Below are positions 10,567-20,884 of a DNA stretch of 64,000 nucleotides, piece after piece (within the stretch, counting starts at the first letter, position 1; every line of letters begins with the position of its first letter). Source of the stretch: Holothuria scabra (Eukaryota; Echinodermata; Holothuroidea; Aspidochirotida; Holothuriidae); the NCBI GenBank assembly GCA_037179385.1, contig CM074200.1, positions 31,003,884 through 31,067,883 on the forward strand, written 5' to 3'. The translations under genes were made by a program, and so were the position numbers. The notes beneath the pieces are model-generated. The model saw nothing but the letters and a program-made list of their open reading frames with translations, was not told where the DNA came from and ran no database searches.

Positions 10567-13370
10567 CAGTGGTGTTCGCAGGATTTCTCTGAAGGCCGGG
10601 GGGGGGGCATGCAGTATGTGGAGTGCATGATCGCCAGCCAGAGGGAGGGGTTAAGAGGAGGGGATGTCCCCTTTGAAAATTTTTGGCCTTTTCATGGGCC
10701 CTAGATGCAAAATTGTGCAATATTTTCAACTTTGACAGGAACAATGTTAAAAGTTGAATTGTGGTGTTCATAAGGATAAAACTGAAAATTTTGTGTCTTT
10801 ATATGCAGTCTAATGCCATTTACGCTGGCGTTTTGAATTAACATTTATTTTTAAATTTGCATACTTGTCAGAGCCAACATAAAAGAACATTGGATGAATG
10901 GGAGCATTTCAGTTAGCTGTTCTTTTCTTGGCCACAAAACATCAAGTTGCTAACGACTTAGGCCAGAAATAGCATTTTCCAGACTTATACAAAGAATCTA
11001 ACCAGTAGCTATCTTCCTTCAAGTGTCATTTGCACTAAAATGATCACTTCAAAATAAGGTCGCAATCTGCAAAGTGATCAGAAACTTGTTAAAATATACT
11101 TTGAACCGAAAAATGTAACTTTGCCCGAAAGACTGTTTAAGCGGAGCGTAAAGAAAATTTTGAAAAATTGGGACCCCTCAGATGGCCGAAAATTGCACTT
11201 TCATGCTTGGAAAGAGAATCTAAACAATCTTCACGTTAAGCTTTTGTTTGCAATAACTTACAAAAAAATCAGCAGAATGTAAGAGATCAGAATATTACCA
11301 CATATAATGTTAAATACCACTATTATATGAATGGTCTTAATTCTTTTCGGGGAAACTATACAACGGAATTGAAAGCTTCTCTATTGTGACTCTTGGCTAA
11401 ATTAAAGATCGGCTGAATTTATGAAATTGTCTGCTTGAACTCCCAATTTTTCCCCTAACATCTCTTGCATGATAAATGGCAAACTATTGCTCACCGCACC
11501 TGAACCTTTCGCTTCCATGCCCTTTCGTTCATGCCGGCCTGGAAAGGTGTCTTAAGGGATGGACCCCTCCCTTTTAAGAATTCTTATAAAGATAGATGTC
11601 CTCAGAGGCAATCAGTGTTTAGTCTACCTTTTCAAGTAAAACGTGGAATTTGACAAAATTTTCATATTTTAGGGAAGGAAAAAATTACATCACTGAGGGG
11701 GCTTGCAGAGACAACCCTTCCCCTGTGGAAATTTTTGAGAAATTGGGTATCCTTACATGCAATCTGGTGCCACATATTCTACCTCTTGAAGTAAAATCTG
11801 TGTGAGTAAACTGGCTACGAATTTTTGGGATCTAAAAAAAGAAAAGAAAAAAGGGAACTGCGAGGGGGGGGGGGGCATGGCCCAATGCTCCCCTTCAGTG
11901 GCATAGCCATGGGGGGGGGCGTGGGGGGCCTAGGCCCCCAGATTTTCTTCAAGCCCCCCTCCCATATTTTGTGCGTCCTGATAAAGTAATTGAAAAAAAT
12001 GTTTGAAAGGAAATAACTTAGAAGTATTTCCTTCAAAACAGTAAATAAATATGTGTAAAAATTAAAAAACATGCATGAATGTGTGTGAAACACATTTTGT
12101 GCGCGCGTATGAAATCAAGTAATAACTTCAAAATGCCTACTTTCACTAAATTAGGTACCGTATGTGATCTGCACTGTCGTTTATTGCATTTCACTTCGAA
12201 GATGACACGAAGGTCTCAACGACAAACTTTAATGTGACTTTGTTAGGTACAGTAAAGACCCTTTCTCCCTTTCAGACGGCTAGTCTGAAAGTATTAAGGC
12301 AATCATAAACTGGAGACTATTCTTACACGACCATTCCTATTCTTTATCATACACAAAATATGCCGTAAGCAGGTAAGGTACTGTCTTCGGGTAATTCTTC
12401 CCTTCCATCCTTAAGTAGGCTTATGTCGTGCCTCCCTCCTCCCCATATGACAAGTGCCACTGTAGGACGATTTCTTTTTGACAAGTCCTTTTTTTGCTAG
12501 TTTGCACTGGCGTCCGGGCGGATATGTACAATGTCCACAAGGTCCGGATTTCATGTGTTTCCCACATGATCCATACTTCTGCTTTGCAGTTCAAATATTC
12601 TGAGAGATTTATTTGTAGCATTTTAATTTTGACTACGTAATGTACCGATGAACAAATATTGCACCATTTTGCATCTAGACACCACTGAAAACGGGAAAAC
12701 ATTGTTTCTTTGGTAGTATGTATGTCAGTCGTAAAATCTCTACAAAAACTAAAAATGGGTATTTTGATATTTTTCATGCTCCCAAAAAAGGGAAAATCCT
12801 AAAACTTAGGCCTAAAATCAGTTCAAAATTTTGCCAAACATAGCACCATTTTGCATCTAGGAAAACTACCGCAAAAAAAGTTTCACAGAGGGGGACACAA
12901 CTACTTTTGGTTTTCCTGCTAAAGGGTAAGGTATTGCCTTAGGTAACCTGAAATCCATTCAAATATTGCCGCATTTGCAATCTACGTACTCCTGATGTTT
13001 ACAATTTTTTTTCCAAGGGAAACCGAGATACCGGTTCCCTTTGGTCTCATCCCCCAGGCCACAGATCAGAAGTGCCCAGTTTTGGGGACCCTGAAAGGTG
13101 TGCAACCTTTTTTCATAGATTGATTTTTTTATTCTCATTATTTGAAAGGTCGCAGACATGAGATTTGTGTTTCAAGGCTTCCCGCCTTCTGGAGGGGTTT
13201 TAAAGCCCAAAATTTTGTTGTACGCTCCGCGTAAACCGATGGTGGCACTCCGCTTAGATAGCCTTTTCCGTGCTTGACACTCGGAGGTACCAAGCCCCCC
13301 ACTTGTTACCTAGGCCCCCAAAAAAATTCCATCCTGGCTACGCCACTGCCCACTCCTTTGTATGCCACTG
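10567..13370 (+). mobile_element. Non-autonomous hAT-type element with nested copy
   Basis: It starts CAGTGGTGTTCGCAGG and ends TATGCCACTG. The flanks are TTTAAAGG (10559-10566) and GTTAAAGG (13371-13378), an 8-bp target duplication with one mismatch. The element carries G-tracts and no transposase. A second hAT-type copy of about 1.45 kb (11896-13348) is inserted near its right end, so the outer element was about 1.35 kb before that insertion. Confidence 0.65.
11896..13348 (+). mobile_element. Nested hAT-type element, 1453 bp
   Basis: The left end is CAGTGGCATAGCCATGGGGG and the right end CCATCCTGGCTACGCCACTG. The reverse complement of its right half matches 62348 to the window edge in order, which shows that both are copies of one family. 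Neighbouring bases (CTCCCCTT on the left, CCCACTCC on the right) give only an imperfect target duplication. An open frame at 12421-12777 lies wholly inside the repeat and is not counted as a gene. Confidence 0.65.
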
Positions 13371-13566
13371 GTTAAAGGTATTTCCAATGAAAGGACACAA
13401 ATAAACATTTACCAGTTCAGCATGAGTACTGCTCACAGAATAGATGAACATGGAATATATATACAGGTGGGAAGATAAATATAAACGAATAAAATATTCA
13501 GGAATTAATTCAGCTGCTAACCACTCTAGAATACTGTAATTCTTAGTTATCTGTTTCTACAAGCCT

Positions 13567-13700
13567 CTCCCCCCCCCCCCCTCTCTCTCAATTCTATCTT
13601 ATTTCTCTACTTCTCTCTTCCTATCTTTCTATCTCACTTCTTTCCCTCTTCATCCAATCTCAGAATCTACTCCCTACTCTCAATCTCAAATCTCCAATCT
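13567..13700 (+). repeat. Pyrimidine-rich low-complexity tract
   Basis: A C-run followed by more than 100 bases of almost pure CT sequence (CTCTCTC, TTCTCTCTTCC, AATCTC repeats). It looks like decayed microsatellite sequence. Confidence 0.7.
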
Positions 13701-14666
13701 AGATCAAGTTCTAAATTTCTTTGTCACATTGATCTACATCAATGGTGACAAAGTGGGAGTGTCCTAAAAATAAGCTATTATCTTTGGGTGCAGAGTTTGG
13801 AGAGTGCATAGGATGGACTATCTGCACTTATGAGTCGACCCTATTTCCTAGTAATGTGTTCTGATAGGTGATGTTGACCAGCTGCCAGACCCGTGGTCAC
13901 TTATTGTGGACACACACAATAAAGAATTAGGAACTTCAGCCAATGTGACAGGAAGTGGGAATCATCTCAGTTCCATGAATTTTGATATAACAAGATAAAC
14001 TTAGAACAGCTATATTTACGGGTGGTTAACAGAGTGATGAGTGGCAGGCAGGTTTATAATTCCATAAAGGATTTGAGATTCACGGAATGCCTGAAAGTCT
14101 GTCTGACAAATGGTGTCTGCAAAGTATTTAACAGGTCAGAAATGGAAGGCAAGTGATGTCTGTGAAATTGCATAGCCCATACAAAATCATTGTTTGATTG
14201 GTCAAAAGGTCTGAGTTCAGGTTAACTGCTATACATTGTGATAGTTACCTTTTAAATTAGTGGCTAACTGGGTTCACTCCTCAGCGGCTCTGTCCAGTGG
14301 CCCAGCCAGTAGCTCGTGTCACGGTGTTAGCATGGAAGGAGGGTGGGGGTGTGTAGTAGGTTATGTTTTGAGTTGGCCAATCTTCATTTGGATGGGTCTA
14401 AAGAAAGGTGCTTTTAATTTCTTTTCTAGAAAATTTTGCAAAAAGGTGTATTGAAACGTTCTGAAATAATTACATTTCCCTGACCTGACTGCTTGTCTAT
14501 AAAATGTTTGTTACATTTTACAAGAATTTTGGGTTGATTAAAAAGCAGCAAGCTTTAAAGTATATGAATGTCAGCCAGGGTCGTTATGTAAATTATGTCA
14601 AACTTTATCCATTGCATTTGACCTCTCTGCCATGCTTTCTGAAATAGTGGCACACCATGTGGTTTG

Positions 14667-14860
14667 GGACAGGTGTGTAGCCAGGATTGTGTCATGGGGG
14701 GGGGGGTTGATATCATGGGGGGGTGATGTCATGGGTGGTTGGGGCACGGAATGAGGGGGAAGTCTAGGGATAGTGAGAATAAATCACTACTTTGGGTGTT
14801 TTCTTTTGCATTACAATGTTTGGTCATTGGGGGTTCTATCCCTCTCCCCCACTGGTTTGG
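14667..14860 (+). repeat. G-rich hAT-type remnant
   Basis: GGTGTGTAGCCAGGATTGTG is followed by long G-tracts and ends with CCCTCTCCCCCACTGG. This resembles the ends of the CAGTGGCGTAGCCA family, but the termini are too worn to define and no target duplication is visible. Confidence 0.35.
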
Positions 14861-15067
14861 GGTGACATGCAGAAAATATTAGAAGAATATTAAAGAAAAA
14901 ATTGGCAAAACTTATGCCCAGAAAATATTATTTGGTCTTATAGAATACACTAGTATGCCTGCACCCTTGAACACATTTGAAAATGTACCATACCAATATT
15001 TAAAGGTAAATTATTGAATGTTATAAATATTACAGTATGATAGAATTATAATTAGCTGTAACAATAC

Positions 15068-15310
15068 CTTTTATCGTCCGGGCTAGCTGTGACATGTGGA
15101 CAGTCCTGTTTAAAGTACAAATAATTGGTCAATGTCCCTGATGAAACCTGGACAAGCTTGCTGATGTAGTAGCTTGCTGTTGTGTTACTATGTACGCTGT
15201 ACTGAAGTTCCTCCTTCTGAACCACTGAAAGAGATCTGCTATGACAATACACACATTCCAACTGTCTCTGATTTGACCACATGGCCAAAGAAACACACTT
15301 TAAGGTGGCT
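15068..15310 (-). CDS. Unidentified 81-codon internal exon
   Basis: On the minus strand an open stretch is bounded by an acceptor (TTTCAATCTGTAG, ending at 15311) and a donor (AAAAG followed by GTATTG, starting at 15067). The exon is 243 bp and phase-symmetric: it begins with the last base of a codon and ends with two bases of the next. The translation begins ATLKCVSLAMWS, contains ECVYCHSRSL and QYSVHSNTTASYYISKL, and ends with YFKQDCPHVTASPDDKR. I do not recognise the family. The cysteine/histidine spacing (CVYCH) could suggest metal binding but is too short to argue from. It lies inside the foldback element, on the same strand as and 5' of the kinase exon, so the two could belong to one transcript. 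It could also be a chance open frame with splice-like flanks. Confidence 0.4.
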
Positions 15311-16219
15311 CTACAGATTGAAAACATCACATATCTTTGGTCAGTCTTTAAGCTAAACCAAAAGAAAACAAGAGGCATACCAGAGTTGCCTAAATGGCAA
15401 CTCTCTGGAGACACATTTACATTAATCAACCTTCCCCTTGTTTCTAGTGAGTGAATAATTCCAGCTAACTTGCAACAATCCTTCCTCCCTCCCTTTTATT
15501 AGTCTGACTATGTGGTGAAGGTAGGTCATAAATTAAAATGTAACTATGGACAATGGAGCTTTTTACCCTGCATCTTCCAAGACACAATTACAGTACCTCC
15601 ATATGCAGGTGAAGAATATCATCTTTATAGGCATGTACTCTGACAGGTATTATGCATTGCTGATAAAGTAACCTTGGCAAAATCTCTGTAAACAGCTTTA
15701 ATTAGTGATACAATGCTTCTTGGCAAAAGCAATCTCATTCTGTGTATGTCCCCAATTGTATTTTTCTCTGCCCCTATATAGGCAGGTGCATGGCAGTTGG
15801 CCAAATTTTCAGGGTAAAGTTCATCCTCTGTGCCACATGGAAAGAAAGTTTATTTTGAGTTGAATGTTTTTTGCTACCAATAGAAAATTATTAACGGCAT
15901 AAAGTGGTTAAATAAATTTTGTGTAATTAATAGAGATTAATTCACAAAATTTTGGGAATGATGAACTGTGCCCTGGACCCGTGGCAAATAAGTTGATGGC
16001 AACAAAGAAGTGTGATGATAATTTAGAATACCCAGAATATGCCAATCCCATAAATTTAAGCTACTAGAATAATGGCTTATACAAATAATTTAATTGAAAC
16101 ATTTATTATAATGGGGATATGCTTGATGGTGACAGTCTGAAACAGTAGGTAGCTACTATTGAGGGAATGGAGTATTCAGTGTGGCAAATTTGGTGTCAAT
16201 TAAGTGCCACAGAAAAATG

Positions 16220-16271
16220 AGTCACATAACTGAATGTAGTATTGCCAAGTTATCAGTTTCACTAAACTACA
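16220..16271 (-). repeat. Inner inverted-repeat block, right arm
   Basis: Read on the minus strand, AACTTGGCAATACTACATTC and the following AGTTATGTGACTC match 4665-4718 on the plus strand. About 930 bp without such a match separates this block from the main right terminal repeat, against about 140 bp on the left, so the right arm has gained sequence or the left arm lost it. Confidence 0.65.
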
Positions 16272-16475
16272 CAGAGGCGGGCTCTGAAGATCCTCCTAAC
16301 TGATGCTGGAGGAAACAGGGACAGATGCTACTGATTGTCCTAACATGTGTGTAAAGAAGTGAGCCCTCTATATAAATTTGTATAACGCTCTATTTTACCT
16401 CCTGATGTAATTGGGCGTTCCATGCAGTTTTGTACCCTTTAGGGAATGGGTTTGTCCGGGTCAATTGTGGATCAC

Positions 16476-16484
16476 TATAAAAGG
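16476..16484 (+). promoter_or_regulatory. Possible TATA box near right arm
   Basis: TATAAAAGG is a strong TATA match, followed within about 30 bp by pyrimidine-rich CCCACACCCTTTTC. Transcription from here would run rightward through the right terminal repeat. No open frame follows, so any product would be non-coding or read into flanking DNA. A chance match is possible. Confidence 0.25.
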
Positions 16485-17200
16485 AATCTTTCGCGCGTTT
16501 CCCACACCCTTTTCTGCCTGATGCCAGCTGACCGGTATTTACCTTCACAGATGTCTTATTATAGCATCTCTTTCACATAGTATGGAGACAACGCCTACTC
16601 GTTTGCCTTGATTTTAGGAACTGATATTTTAAGAAGCCCAAAGAGGCACGTTTTGGTGTAATTATTTCTCTTGTTTAAGGGTTTAGCAGTGTTTTTTAGT
16701 TGCGGTATGTGAGATGGTTTGGGGTGAAATGTTGTAGGTTAGTTCCCTTCGTACATATAGAAAAGTACTTGGGAATGTACTTTGCGACTTTGCGTGCGTG
16801 CGAAATGGTAATGTATACCTGTATACCTTGTATATGATTAATTTGCGATATTGAATTGCAATGTATTTGTATGTAAATAATGAACTGCGATATACATATT
16901 GTGCGTATAGTATATTTAACTGCGTTATACATTCGTTCTTAGTTGTATTTTATTGTGATATCTGTATTTCTGTGTATTTTGTATTTTTGTACTTGTGAGT
17001 ATTTTGTATTTTCTATTTTTGTATAGTTTTCACGGAATCCGGAGGTGGATTGAGCTTCGGCTCGTTGCGTGCGACTGATATACAGTACAAATAGTAAAAT
17101 ATAACACCGCTCCATTCCAGTCGATGCCTTTGAGTCTTTTTTGCGTGAGTTCCTGTGTTGCGTATCTCCCCCATAAACAGCTACACATGTGTGCTGCTAT

Positions 17201-17767
17201 GTAGGTGGTCCAATGCACTGTGTTACACCTTCTTCATTGACCAAGTGAAAGACTTATCAACTCACATGAGAAAGTTTAACTCAGATAGATAAAAGTGTAA
17301 AAACTCATAAAATGAATGACTTTTTTCAAGGAATTATTCCTCAAAACTATAACACTTCTTTGAAAAAATAACTATGAATAGTAAGGTAAGGCCAGTTTTG
17401 ATAAAAGTTATTGATATCCATCATTAAATGACATAATAAACGTGCACCCTACTATAACAAATGAATAAATAGTTTTGCAGTGGGGTCTTAGTTTTGCAGC
17501 TGGTCGGGTCTTAGTTTTGCAGTGGGGTCTTAGTTTTGCAGTTGGTCGGGTCTTAGTTTTGCAGTGGGGTCTTAGTTTTGCAGCTGGTCGGGTCTTAGTT
17601 TTGCAGTGGGGTCTTAGTTTTGCAGCTGGTCGGGTCTTAGTTTTGCAGTGGGGCCTTAGTTTTGCAGTTGGTCGGGTCTTAGTTTTGCAGTGGGGTCTTA
17701 GTTTTGCAGTTGGTCGGGTCTTAGTTTTGCAGGTCTTAGGTCTTAGATCTTAGTTTTGTAGACACCC
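17201..17767 (-). repeat. Right terminal inverted repeat
   Basis: Inverted match of 3871-4522, ending GTAGACACCC at 17767 next to the second copy of the AAAGACAATG duplication. The inner unique part (17201-17470) includes GGTGGTCCAATGCACTGTG and CCTACTATAACAAATGAATA. The array part is two 42-bp units shorter than on the left. Confidence 0.85.
17471..17732 (-). repeat. 42-bp tandem array (about 6 units), right arm
   Basis: Same 23+19-bp dimer units as the left array but inverted (GGGTCTTAGTTTTGCAG alternating with GTTGGTC or GCTGGTC and GTGG). The length difference from the left array (348 against 262 bp) is very close to two units. The open frame through the array is a by-product of the 42-bp period. 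Confidence 0.9.
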
Positions 17768-17777
17768 AAAGACAATG
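17768..17777. repeat. Right 10-bp target-site duplication
   Basis: AAAGACAATG follows GTAGACACCC directly and repeats 3861-3870 exactly. Confidence 0.8.
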
Positions 17778-17981
17778 ACAGTAGCTTACCATATGTTACC
17801 ATATGTTAACCATAACGTTACCGCCTTGTGCGATGCTCTACGTGGCCAAAAAGTGCAAAATTCCAAATTGCAAAAACGTTCATTGCGACTATTTTGTTGT
17901 TTTGCTCGTAGTGTAATAGGTATCAGTAGTTAGCTTTATGTCTCAAACACTCGATTTTGGAAGTTTTACACCCCAGTGATC

Positions 17982-18006
17982 CTGAATACGGTCAGGTATT
18001 CGCAAA
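17982..18006 (+). repeat. 25-bp direct repeat of 1858-1882
   Basis: A 25-bp segment that contains GAATACGGTCAGGTATTC and ends CGCAAA is identical at 1858-1882 and here, one copy on each side of the foldback element and in the same orientation. The core is nearly palindromic (GAATAC...GTATTC). It is probably a piece of an older dispersed repeat. Confidence 0.6.
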
Positions 18007-18364
18007 ATTTGAGGCCAGTCAAAAAACCCCACCAAAAGTTGACCTGTTTTTGATGGAAAATTTCTCTGTGAAATTGCGAAAGAAACAATACCTCACGATA
18101 TTTTTAGTAAAGAAAAGACTTTAAGATTTCAAATGACCAAGGACACAGCAACAAGGAACGCCTTTTTATGCATTATTCAGAAGCTTGAAGTTCCCCCAGC
18201 ATGTTAGGTACCTATTCTGCGAAACTCATGATTTTCTCTTGTGGGCGGAGTTTCCATTTTAGAGGATGACGTCACAAGCCTCATTAACGCTTACAGCGAG
18301 GCTTGACTGTTTACAAACAAAAGATTCACATATACACACAAACACACTAAATCACCATCGCATA

Positions 18365-18393
18365 GATTCCTTGCCCGCCTTCGGCAAGAAATC
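18365..18393 (+). repeat. Hairpin direct repeat, copy 1
   Basis: GATTCCTTGCC, a short loop and GGCAAGAAATC form a stem with one mismatch. A near-identical hairpin lies at 18556-18584, preceded by the same GCATA. The two copies bracket a headless SINE. Confidence 0.7.
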
Positions 18394-18545
18394 AAAAGTG
18401 GAACCTACTGCCATTGTGCCTAATGTTCCGAATAATCAATGGAGTAGGGAAAAAAAGCCAGTTGGTCACTACTGAAAAAAGGCCGTGTCCGGTGCGACTT
18501 GAACCAATCGGTTGGAAACTCTGCGGTAAAACTTCATTTAACTAA
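18394..18545 (+). mobile_element. SINE copy without tRNA head
   Basis: It matches the body and 3' part of the SINE at 20885-21120: GTGGAACCTACTGCCATTGTG, then CAATGGAGTAGGG, AAAAAAGGCCGTG and CGACTTGAACCAATCGGTTGG, ending with an AAAACTTC tail. The tRNA-like head is absent, consistent with 5' truncation during insertion. Confidence 0.75.
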
Positions 18546-18555
18546 CTAAAGCATA

Positions 18556-18584
18556 GATTCCTTGCCTGTCTTCGGCAAGGAATC
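18556..18584 (+). repeat. Hairpin direct repeat, copy 2
   Basis: GATTCCTTGCC TGTCTTC GGCAAGGAATC is an 11-bp perfect stem with a 7-base loop. It repeats 18365-18393 with three differences, directly after the SINE tail. Confidence 0.7.
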
Positions 18585-18599
18585 AACTAAAGCATCATC

Positions 18600-20700
18600 A
18601 AGGCATTACCTGTTCTAGGAAGGTATTGAATCTGAAGCAAACTTGGAACCCAGTTACTCAGAAAACCACAGAGAACAGTTTTTGGGACCTTTCTCAAATT
18701 TGGAGATTCTAAAAGTGTGGAAAGAGATAAAAGACTAGCTGAATTAACCGGAAAGCCAAAAGACCTTGTAATTTCTTGCAAACCAAGATTCTCTACATTG
18801 TGCCATTGTGTAATTAGCAAGGCAGAAGTCAAGTTTAATGGGTTGTGATAACACAATACTACGTAAAAGCCTCCTCCCTGATAAAAGAATTTGACCCTCT
18901 TCACCCCTTCCGCAAGAAAGGCTAGTTCAGTTTTATCTGACTGCATATTTATACTGTAATTTGTCCGTTACACTTGCAACTTGTACACAGACGGTTTTAG
19001 AGGGAGAGCAGTACAATGGGAAGTATGTAGCATACTGAATTTGTGAGACTGATAGATATATAGAGGGGTGACACAAGATTGGTCAAAAATGTGTCAAAAT
19101 TATTATTCATCCAAAATCAGACAAAAATTGTAATCTACACATGCCAGCCATACATCTGAGCGATTTTGAGGACAGTTCTGCAATGCATCTAGAAGGAAAC
19201 GACATTTCAAAATATTTACATCTATGACATAGAATGGACCTTGGGTGACCACGGAACACTACCGTGAGGAATATTATGAGCAACTTCCAAGGACAGTGAG
19301 CACTATTTTGGAGAAGTTGAAAATGTTCACAAAACAGCCAGTAATGACCCCTACATAACCTTGGACCACAAAGGTTTGAACACAACATGTACAGTAGCCC
19401 TATGTTTAATGACCAATGTGTCCAAGTTTTGTACAATTTGTCGACAAATGTGCCCCTTAGATCATTAAAGGCAATTGTACACAGACATGATAGAAAGACG
19501 GATAGACAACGTGACGGTGGAAGATCACAATAGCTCAAACAGCTCTCAATGGCCATTTTTAGCTACTGTAAGTGTTTGAAGTTACCATTTCCTGTTTCCT
19601 GTATGTTCAGAGATTATCAGTTGGAAAAGCCTACCCGTAGAAGCTTTCCAAAGTAGCAATTACAAAACTCTTCGGAGAGAGTTATGGGTGTGTACCATTT
19701 TTAGCCACAGTAAAAAGAAATTGACAAAATTGACATGTACCAAAAATGTATCCCACCATCCTAGCTAATTGCCATTTGTAAAAATATCATGCTAAAATTT
19801 CAACCTTAAAAATAAACTGTTGCCTCGTGTGAATTGTTAGTTTGCCTGGCTGCAGAGTCAATTATGAGGTGGGCTGGCAAACTGTTCAAAAGTCAAATAT
19901 ATCCTAGATAATGAAGAAACAGTTCCCAGAGTAAGGTGGCTCAGAATGCCCAGAGCAGAAAAAAGTGTGCTTCCTTAATCCTATAGCCTCCAGCCGGCCC
20001 TCTGTCGGTCCCTACCATTCCATGACATTTTTTGAAACAGTACTGAGCAATGTTTGCACTCGTTTTGTTCTTTTGTTAAGAAAACGAAAACAAAGCAACC
20101 CTACCCTGCTTCAAAACTTTGTTCCCTGTCCCATCAGTGGAATCATTCTGTAGCATATTTCACTTGTATTTGCTGTCTGAGTTGCTACTGTAGGAACTTT
20201 GATTTGGTATTAATTTGATATATGAAATCCTAAATAAGCATTTCTTGGGAGACATTTGGTGAGAGATAATTCAATTCTTTTGCATAAAATACTTCTAATG
20301 TACCAGTTCAAATTTTCTTCATGGAGCAGTATTGTGCAATAGGTCAAAAGGTTACATAGTTACGTGAGTTTACAGCTGATTGCAGGATGTAAACACTGCT
20401 AAAACGGTCTGCTATGCACAACCAGCACAGTGCTCAGATATTTTTTTCCAATTGACCCGAACAGAAAGATCACAAACGCATGTGCAGATACAAACTTCAA
20501 GCTTTTCGATTTAGTAGCACTTATAATTTTTTGTGAGAGCTTTGTTGAAAATTTGTCCACCTGCAACTTTTTATCTTCACGTATGATGAGGAATCAGCTC
20601 AGCAAGACTTGGAACGAGAGGTGAGCAATGGTAAAGGCTCAATAGGAACAACTGGAGGTAGACGTGAAGGCAAAGTCAAGCACCCTGCAAGTTGGAAATG
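18600..20700. other. No gene recognised
   Basis: The open frames at 18587-18946 and 19107-19556 (minus strand) have no recognisable domain, skewed composition and no splice context. The stretch is otherwise AT-rich with no clear repeat termini. Confidence 0.45.
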
Positions 20701-20708
20701 AGGCCTAG

Positions 20709-20884
20709 AGATGTCCACACAAGAAATTGAGGAGTAACCACTTTGTTGTGGCCCTCAGTGAGATGTCCACACAAGAGATGTAGTTACTACGTTGCAGCCT
20801 CATAGTAAGATATCCTCACAAGGGGATGATATGCAATCACTTTGTTGTGGTCTCACAACCAGATGTCCCCACAAGGCATTTAGG
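20709..20884 (+). repeat. Minisatellite, about 3.3 units of ~50 bp
   Basis: Units begin AGATGTCCACACAAG at 20709 and 20761, AGATATCCTCACAAG at about 20809 and AGATGTCCCCACAAG at about 20861. Most contain CACTTTGTTGTGG followed by CTCA. The array ends at the start of the SINE. Confidence 0.7.

Larger units (their letters stand above)
3871..17767. mobile_element. 13.9 kb foldback (TU/FB-like) element
   Basis: The element begins GGGTGTCTACAAAACTAAG and ends with its reverse complement. The terminal inverted repeats span 3871-4522 and 17201-17767. Each has an outer domain of 42-bp tandem repeats and an inner non-repetitive domain. A 10-bp perfect target duplication flanks the whole segment. Outer tandem repeats plus a unique inner domain is the known plan of sea urchin TU and Drosophila FB elements; a 10-bp duplication also fits MULE-like transposition. 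No transposase was recognised. Cargo on the minus strand includes a protein kinase exon and an unidentified 81-codon exon. About 4.3 kb of the interior is later hAT-type insertions, so the original element was near 9.6 kb. The boundaries and insertion are well supported; the superfamily is inference. Confidence 0.75.

Noticed and set aside
12421..12777. 118-codon frame similar to a frame at 62944-63183
   Set aside because: Both lie inside copies of the same non-autonomous hAT-type element; the similarity is repeat homology and the frames are not preserved to the same ends.
15052..15429. Full 125-codon frame as a gene
   Set aside because: The part left of the acceptor at 15311 reads as intron (pyrimidine tract and AG); only 15068-15310 is kept as a candidate exon.
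18587..18946. 119-codon minus-strand frame
   Set aside because: No domain and no support; it overlaps the region next to the SINE and hairpin repeats.
19107..19556. 149-codon minus-strand frame
   Set aside because: Cys/Leu/Ser-rich composition, no recognisable domain, no splice context; reads like a chance frame.
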